DNA from: Streptomyces sp. ST2-7A
Lineage (GTDB): Bacteria; Actinomycetota; Actinomycetes; Streptomycetales; Streptomycetaceae
NCBI RefSeq assembly: GCF_021390475.1
Contig: NZ_JAJUWS010000022.1
Coordinates: forward strand, 37,818-101,817
DNA: 64,000 bases
Direction: 5' to 3'
Shown here: positions 9,391 through 17,342 of the stretch, one piece after another
How the letters are laid out: every line of letters begins with the position of its first letter
How positions within the stretch are numbered: the first letter of the stretch is position 1
Notes under the pieces: generated by a model
What the model saw: only the letters and a program-made list of their open reading frames with translations
Databases searched by the model: none
Told to the model about the DNA's origin: nothing
Program-made: the position numbers and the translations under genes

Positions 9391-11727
9391 GTGAAACGTC
9401 GTCTGTGGGGAACCTCCGTCGTGGCGGGGGCCGCTGTGCTCGGCACCCTCGTCATGCAGGGCATCGCCGACGGCTCCACCCCCGGCGGCACGGCCGACGG
9501 AGACCCGTCGGCCGTGGTCGAACCGGAGACGCACGAGGCCGACCTGGCCCGTGCCGCCGGCGGCACCCGCGCCGCACTGCCCCGCACCACCACCGATCCC
9601 TTCAGTCTGATCGGCGTCACCTGGACCGACCCGGAGACCGAGCTGGTCGGCACGGTCGAGGCCCGGGTCCGGGACGCCGCCGGCGGGGCCTGGTCCTCCT
9701 GGCTGGCCCTGGAACCGCACCCTGCCCCGGCCGAGTGGGAGGACGCCGAACGCGGCGGCACCGAACCGCTGTGGGTGGGGCCCTCGGACGGCATCGAGGT
9801 GCGGGTCGTCTCGGAGACGGGTGTCTCCGAGAAGCTGCCCGCCGGTCTGCGCGTGGACATGATCGACCCCGGCGCCGGCACCGCGCGCACCATGGATCCG
9901 GCCGGTTTCACCCGGGACGAGACGGTCGGCGGGGAGAACGCCGGGACGCCCGTGCCGGGCACGACGCCCGCGCCGGTCCCCGAACAGGAGCCCCAGCCCG
10001 CCCCCGGCTCACGGGACACCGTTTCCGCCCCGGTGGAACTCACCGCCGAGGCGACCGGGGAGCCCGGGGCCGACACGCCGGTCGCCCCCCTGAACGACCC
10101 GGCGCCCACCGACCCCGCACCGGGCGACCCGGCACCGAGCGACCCCGAGCCGACCACCCCGGCCCCCGACCCCACCGTCTCCGTGCCGCCGGCGCCGCCC
10201 TCCACCGCCCCGCGCCCGCCGATCGTGAGCCGGGCGGAGTGGGGCGCCGACGAGGCGGCGACCCCGCTGGAGGCCATCTACCTGCCGGACCCGGTGGTCA
10301 AGGCGGTGGTCGTGCACCACACCGCCGAGTCCAACGCCTACACCTGTGAGAACTCCACCGCCGTGGTCCGGGGCATCTTCACCTACCACGTGAGGACCCT
10401 GGGCTGGCGCGACGTCGGCTACAACTTCCTGGTCGACAAGTGCGGCACCATCCACGAGGGCCGCAAGGGCGGCGTGGACCGGCCGGTGTACGGAGCGCAC
10501 GCCTACGGTTTCAACGACCAGACCACCGGCATCGCCGTCCTGGGCACCTACAGCGACACCGCCGCGCCCACCGCCGTGCTCAACTCCGTGGCCCGGCTGT
10601 CGGCCTGGAAGCTCGGCCAGTACGGCGCCGACCCCACCGGCACGGTGGGCCTGGTCGCCGGCGCCGACGGCGTCAACCTCGCCGGGCAGCGCTGGAGCAA
10701 GGGCGCCGTGCGCACCCTGCCCCGCATCCACGGACACCGCGACGGCTACAACACCCTGTGCCCCGGCGACCGGCTGTACGGGCAGCTGGAGACCATCCGT
10801 GGCCTCGCCGGCGGCGCGCCCACCGGTCTCGCGCTGAACGGCGTCACCGGTACCACCGCCGTGGGCACCACCCACTACACCAAGACCTCCGCCACGGTCG
10901 CCTGGAAGACCGGCACGCCGAGTCAACTGCTCACCCGCTTCGAGGTGTTGGTGGACGGCAAGGTCGCCGCCACCACCGCCGGCAACGCCCGCTCGGTCGC
11001 CGTCACCCTGGCCCCCGGCACCCGGAAGGTCTCGGTGCGCGGCGTACACCTGTCCGGCCGCACGGCCACCACGCCGGCTGTCACCGTCATCGCCGACACC
11101 ACCGCGCCGACCTTCACCACCGCGCCGCGCCTGGCGCTGCGGGCCGGGACGGTCGACACCGGCGCGGTGCCGGTGCGGCTGACCTGGAAGGCGGCCGACA
11201 ACACCCGCCTGGAGGGAGTGCGGTTGCTCTCGCCGGTCGCGAGGTCCTACGCCGCGACCACCACCTCCGCCGACCTGACGGTGAAGTCGGGCTCCGCCTC
11301 CACCTGGCAGGTCCGGGCCCTGGACACCGCCGGGAACCAGCGCACGGTCTCCCCGTCCTTCACCCCGGTGATCCTCCAGGAGACCGCCGCCAAGCGGACC
11401 GGCACCTGGACCACCCGGTCCGACTCCCGCTACCTGGGTGGCAAGTCGCTCTCCTCGGGGACCAAGAACTCCTCGCTCACCTGGACCTTCACCGGCCGCT
11501 CGGCGGCGCTGGTGGTCTCCCGGGCCTCCGGCTCGGGCCAGGTGCGGGTGTACGTGGACGGCAAGCTCGCCAAGACGGTGGATCTGAAGTCGTCCACCAC
11601 CCGCTACCGGGACGCGATCTGGACGCAGAGCTGGACGAGCAGCGCGAAGCACACCGTGCGGATCGAGGTGGTCGGCACCTCGGGCCGCCCCACCGTCACC
11701 GTGGACGGCCTGGTCCACCTCAAGTAG
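9391..11727 (+). CDS. Secreted N-acetylmuramoyl-L-alanine amidase (PGRP type) with Ig-like C-terminal repeats
   Basis: A 778-residue exported cell-wall hydrolase. Order: signal segment (RRLWGTSVVAGAAVLGTLVMQG), an N-terminal domain to about residue 180, a Pro/Thr/Glu-rich linker (about 190-270), then an Amidase_2/PGRP domain starting at IVSRAEWGADE. The domain shows the zinc-ligand segments VVVHHTAESN and HGHRDGYNTLCPGD and the YNFLVDKCGTIHEGRKGG strand. The C-terminal 230 residues look like beta-sandwich repeats (LTWKAADN, DTAGNQRTV). The GTG at 9391 has GAGGAG 6 nt upstream. Such proteins cut the amide between MurNAc and the stem peptide. Confidence 0.88.
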   Translation: MKRRLWGTSVVAGAAVLGTLVMQGIADGSTPGGTADGDPSAVVEPETHEADLARAAGGTRAALPRTTTDPFSLIGVTWTDPETELVGTVEARVRDAAGGAWSSWLALEPHPAPAEWEDAERGGTEPLWVGPSDGIEVRVVSETGVSEKLPAGLRVDMIDPGAGTARTMDPAGFTRDETVGGENAGTPVPGTTPAPVPEQEPQPAPGSRDTVSAPVELTAEATGEPGADTPVAPLNDPAPTDPAPGDPAPSDPEPTTPAPDPTVSVPPAPPSTAPRPPIVSRAEWGADEAATPLEAIYLPDPVVKAVVVHHTAESNAYTCENSTAVVRGIFTYHVRTLGWRDVGYNFLVDKCGTIHEGRKGGVDRPVYGAHAYGFNDQTTGIAVLGTYSDTAAPTAVLNSVARLSAWKLGQYGADPTGTVGLVAGADGVNLAGQRWSKGAVRTLPRIHGHRDGYNTLCPGDRLYGQLETIRGLAGGAPTGLALNGVTGTTAVGTTHYTKTSATVAWKTGTPSQLLTRFEVLVDGKVAATTAGNARSVAVTLAPGTRKVSVRGVHLSGRTATTPAVTVIADTTAPTFTTAPRLALRAGTVDTGAVPVRLTWKAADNTRLEGVRLLSPVARSYAATTTSADLTVKSGSASTWQVRALDTAGNQRTVSPSFTPVILQETAAKRTGTWTTRSDSRYLGGKSLSSGTKNSSLTWTFTGRSAALVVSRASGSGQVRVYVDGKLAKTVDLKSSTTRYRDAIWTQSWTSSAKHTVRIEVVGTSGRPTVTVDGLVHLK

Positions 11728-11796
11728 GCGGGAAACGACCCGGGGGCCGGGTGTGTCGGGCGGGAACGGTCACCCGTGCCGCCCCGACGCCGGTGC

Positions 11797-12375
11797 TCAG
11801 ACCTCGGTGGTCTCGGACTCGGCGGAGGGCTCCTCGGCCTGGGCGGCCAGGATCTGGATGATGGGCTCGTCGCCGTCGATGGTCAGCGAGGTGCCCTTGG
11901 GCAGCTTCACGTCCTTGGCGAACACCTGGTCGCCGGAGGACAGGCCCGCGATGGAGACGGTCACGCTCTCCGGCAGGTGGGTGGCCTCGGCCTCCACGCT
12001 CAGGGTGTTGTGGACGTGCTCGACGAGGAACTGGCCGGGGGCCAGGTCGCCCTCGGTGTAAATCGGGATCTCGACGGAGACCCGCTCGCCCTTCTTGACC
12101 ACCAGCAGGTCCAGGTGGACCAGGTTGGGGCGCAGCACCTCGCGCTGCACGGCCTTGGGGATCACCAGCTCCTCGCGGCCCTCGATGTCCAGGGTGATCA
12201 GGACGTTCGAGTTCTTCAGGGCCATCATGAGGTCGTAGCTCGGCAGGGTGACGTGCACCGGGTCGCCGCCGTGGCCGTAGATGACGGCGGGCACGCGGTT
12301 GGCCTGCCGCACGCGGCGGGACGCGCCCTTGCCGAACTCGCGGCGGACCTCGGCGGTGATCTTGACGTCGCTCAT
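11797..12375 (-). CDS. rplY: 50S ribosomal protein L25 (general stress protein Ctc type)
   Basis: A 192-residue long-form L25/Ctc protein that binds 5S rRNA. The N-terminal L25 domain (MSDVKITAEVRREFGKGASRRVRQ, VPAVIYGHGGDPVHVTLP) is followed by the beta-rich Ctc C-terminal domain (DLLVVKKGERVSVEIPIYTEGD, LPKGTSLTIDGDE) and an acidic tail. The ATG at 12375 has GAGGAG 8 nt upstream. It lies downstream of prs on the same strand. A 7-bp inverted repeat (GATCGCG/CGCGATC, 12397-12413) sits just upstream of the ribosome binding site and could be a leader hairpin. Confidence 0.95.
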   Translation of the reverse strand: MSDVKITAEVRREFGKGASRRVRQANRVPAVIYGHGGDPVHVTLPSYDLMMALKNSNVLITLDIEGREELVIPKAVQREVLRPNLVHLDLLVVKKGERVSVEIPIYTEGDLAPGQFLVEHVHNTLSVEAEATHLPESVTVSIAGLSSGDQVFAKDVKLPKGTSLTIDGDEPIIQILAAQAEEPSAESETTEV

Positions 12376-12721
12376 GGTGGCGCTCCTCGTGGTCTGGATC
12401 GCGGTGCGCGATCGCGGGATGCGGTCGTTCCCGGTCGGTCCCGGGGGCCCGGGCCGGGTGTCACCCGGCCCCAACGGGCCTGCCGCACACCGCGCGAGCC
12501 GGCGGCCGGGGCCGGGCGGATCACCGCGATGAGGAGCGCGTCGATAACGGACAGCCACCCGCTCCGGTGCCGGTGTCCCGCGATCGCGGTTCGAGCCGGT
12601 CCGATCCGAAGCGTGCGCGGCCTCCCTCGCCGAGCAACGCGCACAGCGTACCCGGCGGGGAGGCCGCGGTCGAAATCGGGTGGTGCCGGCTCACCCGTCG
12701 GGGAGCCGGCACCGGGAGCGA
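12376..12721. other. Spacer between prs and rplY
   Basis: About 345 bases without a gene. It holds the rplY leader with the GATCGCG/CGCGATC hairpin at 12397-12413. Its length suggests rplY has its own promoter; none was recognised with confidence. Confidence 0.5.
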
Positions 12722-13699
12722 TCAGGCGTCGCCCTCGAAGAGGCTGGTGACCGAGCCGTCCTCGAAGACCTCGCGGATCGCGCGGGCGATCGTCGGGGCC
12801 AGCGAGACGACGGTGATCTTGTCCATGTCCATGCCGCCCGGCGTGGGCAGCGAGTCGGTGAAGACGAACTCGCTGACCTTGGAGTTCTTCAGCCGATCCG
12901 GGGCGGGGTCGGAGAGGATGCCGTGGGTGGCGGTGACGATCACGTCGGCCGCGCCGTTGGCGAACAGCGCCTCGGCCGCCGCGCAGACCGTGCCGCCGGT
13001 GTCGATCATGTCGTCGACCAGGACGCACACCCGGTCGCGGACCTCACCGACGACCTCGTGCACCGACACGCGGTTGGCCACGTCCGGGTCGCGCCGCTTG
13101 TGCACGATGGCCAGCGGGGCGCCCAGCTTGTCGCACCAGCGGTCGGCGACCCGAACCCGGCCGGCGTCGGGGGAGACGATGGTGAGCTTGTCGCGGTCCA
13201 CCCGCTCGCCGATGTACCTGGTGAGCAGCGGCAGGGCGAACAGGTGGTCCACCGGGCCGTCGAAGTAGCCCTGCACCTGGTCGGCGTGCAGGTCCACGCT
13301 CAGGATCCGGTCGGCGCCGGCGGTCTTGAGCAGGTCGGCCATCAGACGGGCGGAGATCGGCTCCCGGCCGCGGTGCTTCTTGTCCTGGCGGGCGTAGCCG
13401 TAGAACGGGATCACGACCGAGATGCTGCGGGCCGAGGCCCGCTTCATCGCGTCGATCATGATCAGCTGCTCCATGATCCACTTGTTGATCGGGGTGGTGT
13501 GGCTCTGGATCAGGAAGCAGTCCGCGCCGCGAACCGATTCCTGGTACCGGACGTAGATCTCCCCGTTGGCGAAGTCCCGTGCGGTGGTCGGGACCAGTCC
13601 CACGCCCAACTCGGCGGCGACCTCCTTCGCCAGCTCGGGGTGGGCGCGGCCGGAGAAGAGCATCATCTTCTTCTCACCGGTCGTCTTGATCCCGGTCAC
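12722..13699 (-). CDS. prs: Ribose-phosphate pyrophosphokinase (PRPP synthetase)
   Basis: A 325-residue cytoplasmic enzyme transferring pyrophosphate from ATP to ribose 5-phosphate, giving PRPP for nucleotide, His and Trp synthesis. Motifs present: the N-terminal LFSGRAHPELAKEVA, the flexible loop YARQDKKHRGREPISA, the signature DLHADQVQGYF and the PRPP loop VDDMIDTGGTV. The GTG at 13699 is chosen for the AAGGAG 7 nt upstream. Located directly downstream of glmU (124 bp) as in other streptomycetes. Confidence 0.97.
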   Translation of the reverse strand: MTGIKTTGEKKMMLFSGRAHPELAKEVAAELGVGLVPTTARDFANGEIYVRYQESVRGADCFLIQSHTTPINKWIMEQLIMIDAMKRASARSISVVIPFYGYARQDKKHRGREPISARLMADLLKTAGADRILSVDLHADQVQGYFDGPVDHLFALPLLTRYIGERVDRDKLTIVSPDAGRVRVADRWCDKLGAPLAIVHKRRDPDVANRVSVHEVVGEVRDRVCVLVDDMIDTGGTVCAAAEALFANGAADVIVTATHGILSDPAPDRLKNSKVSEFVFTDSLPTPGGMDMDKITVVSLAPTIARAIREVFEDGSVTSLFEGDA

Positions 13700-13823
13700 A
13701 GCAGATCTCCTTGGGTGATCGACGGTCGCTCGGAGTCGTCGGGTCGGCCCCGGACGGCCGTCTTTCGGCCATCCGTGAGGGCCCCCCTTACGGTACGCCC
13801 CGGGCCGGCACCCCGTGCACCCC

Positions 13824-15311
13824 TCAACCGTTCCCGGACGGCCGTTCCCCCGACGCCCCGCCGTCACCGGCGGTCCCGCCGTCGGCGGCCTCGGCGGCCT
13901 TCGCGGCGGCGCTGCCGGGCCGCTTGCGGGCCACCCAGCCCTCGATGTTGCGCTGCTGTCCCCGCGCCACGGCCAGCGAACCGGGCGGCACGTCACGGGT
14001 GATGACGGAGCCGGCGGCGGTGTAGGCGCCGTCCCCGATGGTGATCGGCGCGACGAACATGTTGTCCGAGCCGGTGCGGCAGTGCGAGCCGATGGTGGTG
14101 TGGTGCTTGCGCTGCCCGTCGTAGTTGACGAAGACGCTGGCCGCGCCGATGTTGCTGTGGTCGCCGATCGTGGCGTCCCCCACGTATGTGAGATGCGGCA
14201 CCTTGGTGCCCTCGCCCACGGTGGCGTTCTTGGTCTCGACGTAGGTGCCGATCTTGGCGGAGGCCCCCAGTCGGCTGCCCGGCCGCAGGTAGGCGTAGGG
14301 GCCGACGGTCGCGCCCTCGCCGACCTCCGCCCCCACCGAGACGGTGTTGACCAGCGTCGCCTCCGCCCCGACGACCGTGTCGGTCAGGGTGGAGTGCGGG
14401 CCGACCTCGGCACCGGCGCCGATCCGGGTGGCACCGCGCAGCTGGGTACCGGGGTGGATCACCGCGTCCGGCTCGAACTCCACCGTCACGTCCACCCACA
14501 CCGAGGCCGGGTCCACGACGGTGACGCCGGCGAGCATGGCCCGCTCCAGCAGTCGGTCATTGAGCATCCGGCGTGCGGCGGCGAGCTGCACGCGGTTGTT
14601 GATGCCGGAGATCTCGCGGTGGTCGGCGGCCCGGCAGGCGCCCACCCGCCGACCCTCGGCGCGCAGGATGCCGAGCACGTCGGTGAGGTACTCCTCGCCC
14701 TGACTGTTGTCCGTGGTCAGCTTCGCGAGGGCGGCGACGAGGGCCTCGGCGTCGAAGGCGAAGACCCCGGAGTTGATCTCGCGGATCGCGCGCTGCCCCT
14801 CGTCGGCGTCCTTGTGCTCGACGATCGCGGTCACCGAGCCGTCCGCCGCGCGCACGATCCGCCCGTAGCCGGACGCGTCCGGCAGTTCGGCGGTCAGCAC
14901 GGTCACGGCGTTGCCCGCCTCCGCGTGCTCGGCGGCGAGCGAGGCGAGCGTCTCCCCGGTCAGCAGCGGGGTGTCACCACAGGTCACCAGCACCGTGCCG
15001 GTCGGGGCGGCGCCCCGGGCGGTCAACTCCTCCAGCGCGCGGCGCACGGCGTGCCCGGTGCCGCGCTGCTCCTCCTGCACGGCGGTCAGCACGTCCGGGT
15101 CGATGCCGGCCAGGTGCTCGCCCACCCGTTCCCGGGCGTGCCCCACGACCACGACCAGCCGCTCGGGGTCGGTGTGCCGGGCGGAGGCGACCACGTGGCC
15201 GAGCAGCGAGCGCCCGCAGATCTCGTGCAGGACCTTGGGCGTCGCGGACTTCATGCGGGTCCCCTCACCGGCGGCGAGGACGATGACGGCGGCCGGGCGC
15301 GTGGAGCTCAA
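13824..15311 (-). CDS. glmU: Bifunctional UDP-GlcNAc pyrophosphorylase / glucosamine-1-phosphate N-acetyltransferase
   Basis: A 495-residue bifunctional enzyme making UDP-GlcNAc for peptidoglycan. The N-terminal uridyltransferase domain has VLAAGEGTRMKSATPKVLH. From about residue 260 a left-handed beta-helix of hexapeptide repeats forms the acetyltransferase domain (IGAGAEVGPHSTLTDTVVG, SNIGAASVFVNYDG). The start is TTG (15311), with AAGGG about 8 nt upstream; no better ATG or GTG exists before the VLAAGEG motif. It heads the glmU-prs order. The C-terminal 45 residues are low-complexity. Confidence 0.96.
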   Translation of the reverse strand: MSSTRPAAVIVLAAGEGTRMKSATPKVLHEICGRSLLGHVVASARHTDPERLVVVVGHARERVGEHLAGIDPDVLTAVQEEQRGTGHAVRRALEELTARGAAPTGTVLVTCGDTPLLTGETLASLAAEHAEAGNAVTVLTAELPDASGYGRIVRAADGSVTAIVEHKDADEGQRAIREINSGVFAFDAEALVAALAKLTTDNSQGEEYLTDVLGILRAEGRRVGACRAADHREISGINNRVQLAAARRMLNDRLLERAMLAGVTVVDPASVWVDVTVEFEPDAVIHPGTQLRGATRIGAGAEVGPHSTLTDTVVGAEATLVNTVSVGAEVGEGATVGPYAYLRPGSRLGASAKIGTYVETKNATVGEGTKVPHLTYVGDATIGDHSNIGAASVFVNYDGQRKHHTTIGSHCRTGSDNMFVAPITIGDGAYTAAGSVITRDVPPGSLAVARGQQRNIEGWVARKRPGSAAAKAAEAADGGTAGDGGASGERPSGNG

Positions 15312-15389
15312 CTGATCGGGCCCTTCGTGCGGTGGTGGGTGATGCGGACGGACCTCCGCACCCTACTCCCCACGCCGGGCGACGGCGTT

Positions 15390-17048
15390 TCACCCCGGCC
15401 GACGTGCCGTTCCCCGCCCGGCCGGGGCCCGGTCGCCCGGTCGGCGCCCGCCGGTGCGGGGCGCGGCGGGACGGCCGTCGGGGCGCCGGTGGCCGGCACC
15501 GCCGCCCCCGGTCTCCGGGGACCCGGGGGTCTCCGCCCCGGCCTCCGTTCCCGCCTCCGTCGTCTCCTCGGCGTCGTCCTCGGGGGAGGAGTCGTTCGAC
15601 GGGGCCCCGGGCCGGGGCGAGGGGCGCGCACCGCGCCCGTCCCCGGTGCCCGCTTCGGTGTCGGTGTCGGGCGGGGTGGTGTTCTGGCCGGCCGGAACGG
15701 TCCCGTCGGCCCCGTCAGCCCCGTCAGCCCCGTCAGCCCCGTCGGTGGCCTCGGTCCTGTCAGCCCCGTCAGCCCCGTCGGCGGTCACGGTCCCCTCGGC
15801 GGTCACGGTCCCCTCGGTCCCCTCGTCGGCCACGGCCGCCGGCTCGGGGTCGGTGGCCGGCACCTCCCGGGTCGGCTCGGGGCCGGTGACCCGATCGGCT
15901 CCGACGTCCCCGGCCCCGTCGGGGCGGGGGACGGCTCCGTCCGTGCCGCTCGCTTCCGGGCCGGTGGGGCCGGAGGCGTCGTCCGCCGGATGACCGGTCG
16001 TTCCCGGTGCGTCCGCCTCGCCGGGAACCCCCGCCTCCGTTCGGGACGCCCCGGTCCCCCGGGTGCCGTCGTCGGCGGCCCCCACCCCGGCGGCACCGTG
16101 CTTCCCGTCGTCCTCGCCGTCCTCGCCGTCCCCGGTGTCCCCGGTGTCCTCGCCGTCTTCGGGGGCGCGGCCGGTCAGGGCCGCCAGCGCGCGCCTGACC
16201 TGCCGCAGGTGTTCGCGGGTGGCCTCCGCCCGCTCCTCGTTCTCCCGCAGCAGTCGGGCGGTCTCCCGCTCCACCCGCCGTTCCAGGCCCCGGGCCTCGG
16301 CGAGGAGGCCGGCGGCCCGTTCCTCGGCCTCCCGCTGACGGGCCCGCGCCTCGCGGGTCGCCGCGGCGTGGTCCTCGCGTCGGCGGGCCAGCAGGTCCTC
16401 GGCGTATCCGAGGGTCTCCTTCTCGCGGCGGGCCCCGGCCTCCTCGGCGGCGGCCAGTTCGGCGGCCAGGGTCTCCTCGGCCCGCTTCTCCAGTTCCCGG
16501 CGCCCGGTCCCGGCGCGGGCGCTCTCGGCGGCGAGGCGGTCCCGGTGTTCCCCGGCGGCGGCGAGGAGGTGCTCGGCCTCCTCCCGGGCCTCCGCCGCGA
16601 TCCGGTCGGCTTCCCCGCGGGCCGCCGCCAGTCGTTGGTCGGCCACCGCCTCGGCGGCGGCGCGGCGTTCGGCGGCGGCCTCCCGTGCGCGTTCGAGCAG
16701 GGCGCGGGCCCCGGCGGCGGCCCGCTCGGCGACGCGCCGGCCCTCCTCGGCGGCCTCCCCGGTCAGCTCCTCGGCCTGCGCGTCGGCCTCCTCGAGCAGT
16801 TCGACCATGCGTCGGCCGAGGGCGGCCCATCGTTCGTGCGGCAGGTCGGCGGCGGCCTCCCGGGCGGCGCTCGCGCGGGTGCTCTCCCCGGTCAGTTCGC
16901 GTTCGGCGGCGACGAGGGCGGCCAGCCGTCGGGCGAGGGCGTCCCGGTCGGCGGCCAGTTCGGCGAGGCGTGCGTCGACCTGCTCGGCTCGGTAGCCGCG
17001 TTCGAAGAGTCCCACCCGGTCGAACTCCGCCCCCGGGGTCGCGTTCAC
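15390..17048 (-). CDS. DivIVA-like coiled-coil protein with long acidic repetitive tail
   Basis: A 552-residue protein. The N-terminus (FDRVGLFERGYRAEQVDARLAEL) resembles the membrane-targeting start of DivIVA/GpsB-like proteins. Residues about 30-300 are almost pure Ala/Glu/Arg heptad coiled coil, and the last 250 residues are Gly/Asp/Thr/Pro-rich with a GADGADGADG run. Streptomyces proteins of this type (cytoskeletal or formerly 'cellulose-binding' coiled coils) act in polar growth; that role is inferred. The GTG at 17048 is preferred because AAGGAGG lies 5 nt upstream; an ATG at 17063 is also in frame. Confidence 0.75.
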   Translation of the reverse strand: MNATPGAEFDRVGLFERGYRAEQVDARLAELAADRDALARRLAALVAAERELTGESTRASAAREAAADLPHERWAALGRRMVELLEEADAQAEELTGEAAEEGRRVAERAAAGARALLERAREAAAERRAAAEAVADQRLAAARGEADRIAAEAREEAEHLLAAAGEHRDRLAAESARAGTGRRELEKRAEETLAAELAAAEEAGARREKETLGYAEDLLARRREDHAAATREARARQREAEERAAGLLAEARGLERRVERETARLLRENEERAEATREHLRQVRRALAALTGRAPEDGEDTGDTGDGEDGEDDGKHGAAGVGAADDGTRGTGASRTEAGVPGEADAPGTTGHPADDASGPTGPEASGTDGAVPRPDGAGDVGADRVTGPEPTREVPATDPEPAAVADEGTEGTVTAEGTVTADGADGADRTEATDGADGADGADGADGTVPAGQNTTPPDTDTEAGTGDGRGARPSPRPGAPSNDSSPEDDAEETTEAGTEAGAETPGSPETGGGGAGHRRPDGRPAAPRTGGRRPGDRAPAGRGTARRPG

Positions 17049-17245
17049 GGGGCCCTCCTTCATCGCCGTCGCCCACTGCCGCCCCCGCCCGATGCGCCTA
17101 ACGGACGAAAAGACGAAAACCTCCTCTCAGGATGCCCCTCACGCCGCCGACGAACACCCGGGCGTGCGTCACACCCGTGCCATCCGGCCGGCACGTCCCG
17201 CCGGCCCGGGGACCCGCCCCCGCCGGCCCGGCCCCGGGCACGCGG

Positions 17246-17321
17246 GAGGGGCCGGCTCGGGGACGATCGCGTGATCACTCCCGAACCGGCCCCTCGGCAC
17301 GGACGGGTCCGTGCCGAGGGG
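17246..17321 (-). terminator. Two tandem hairpins ending the SUKH gene pair
   Basis: A perfect 15-bp stem with a 2-nt loop spans 17290-17321. Behind it, 17246-17295 forms a 15-bp stem with one mismatch. They overlap slightly and stand just past the stop of the minus-strand SUKH-4 gene. Confidence 0.75.
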
Positions 17322-17342
17322 GACCCGGGGCCGGCGCCGGAC

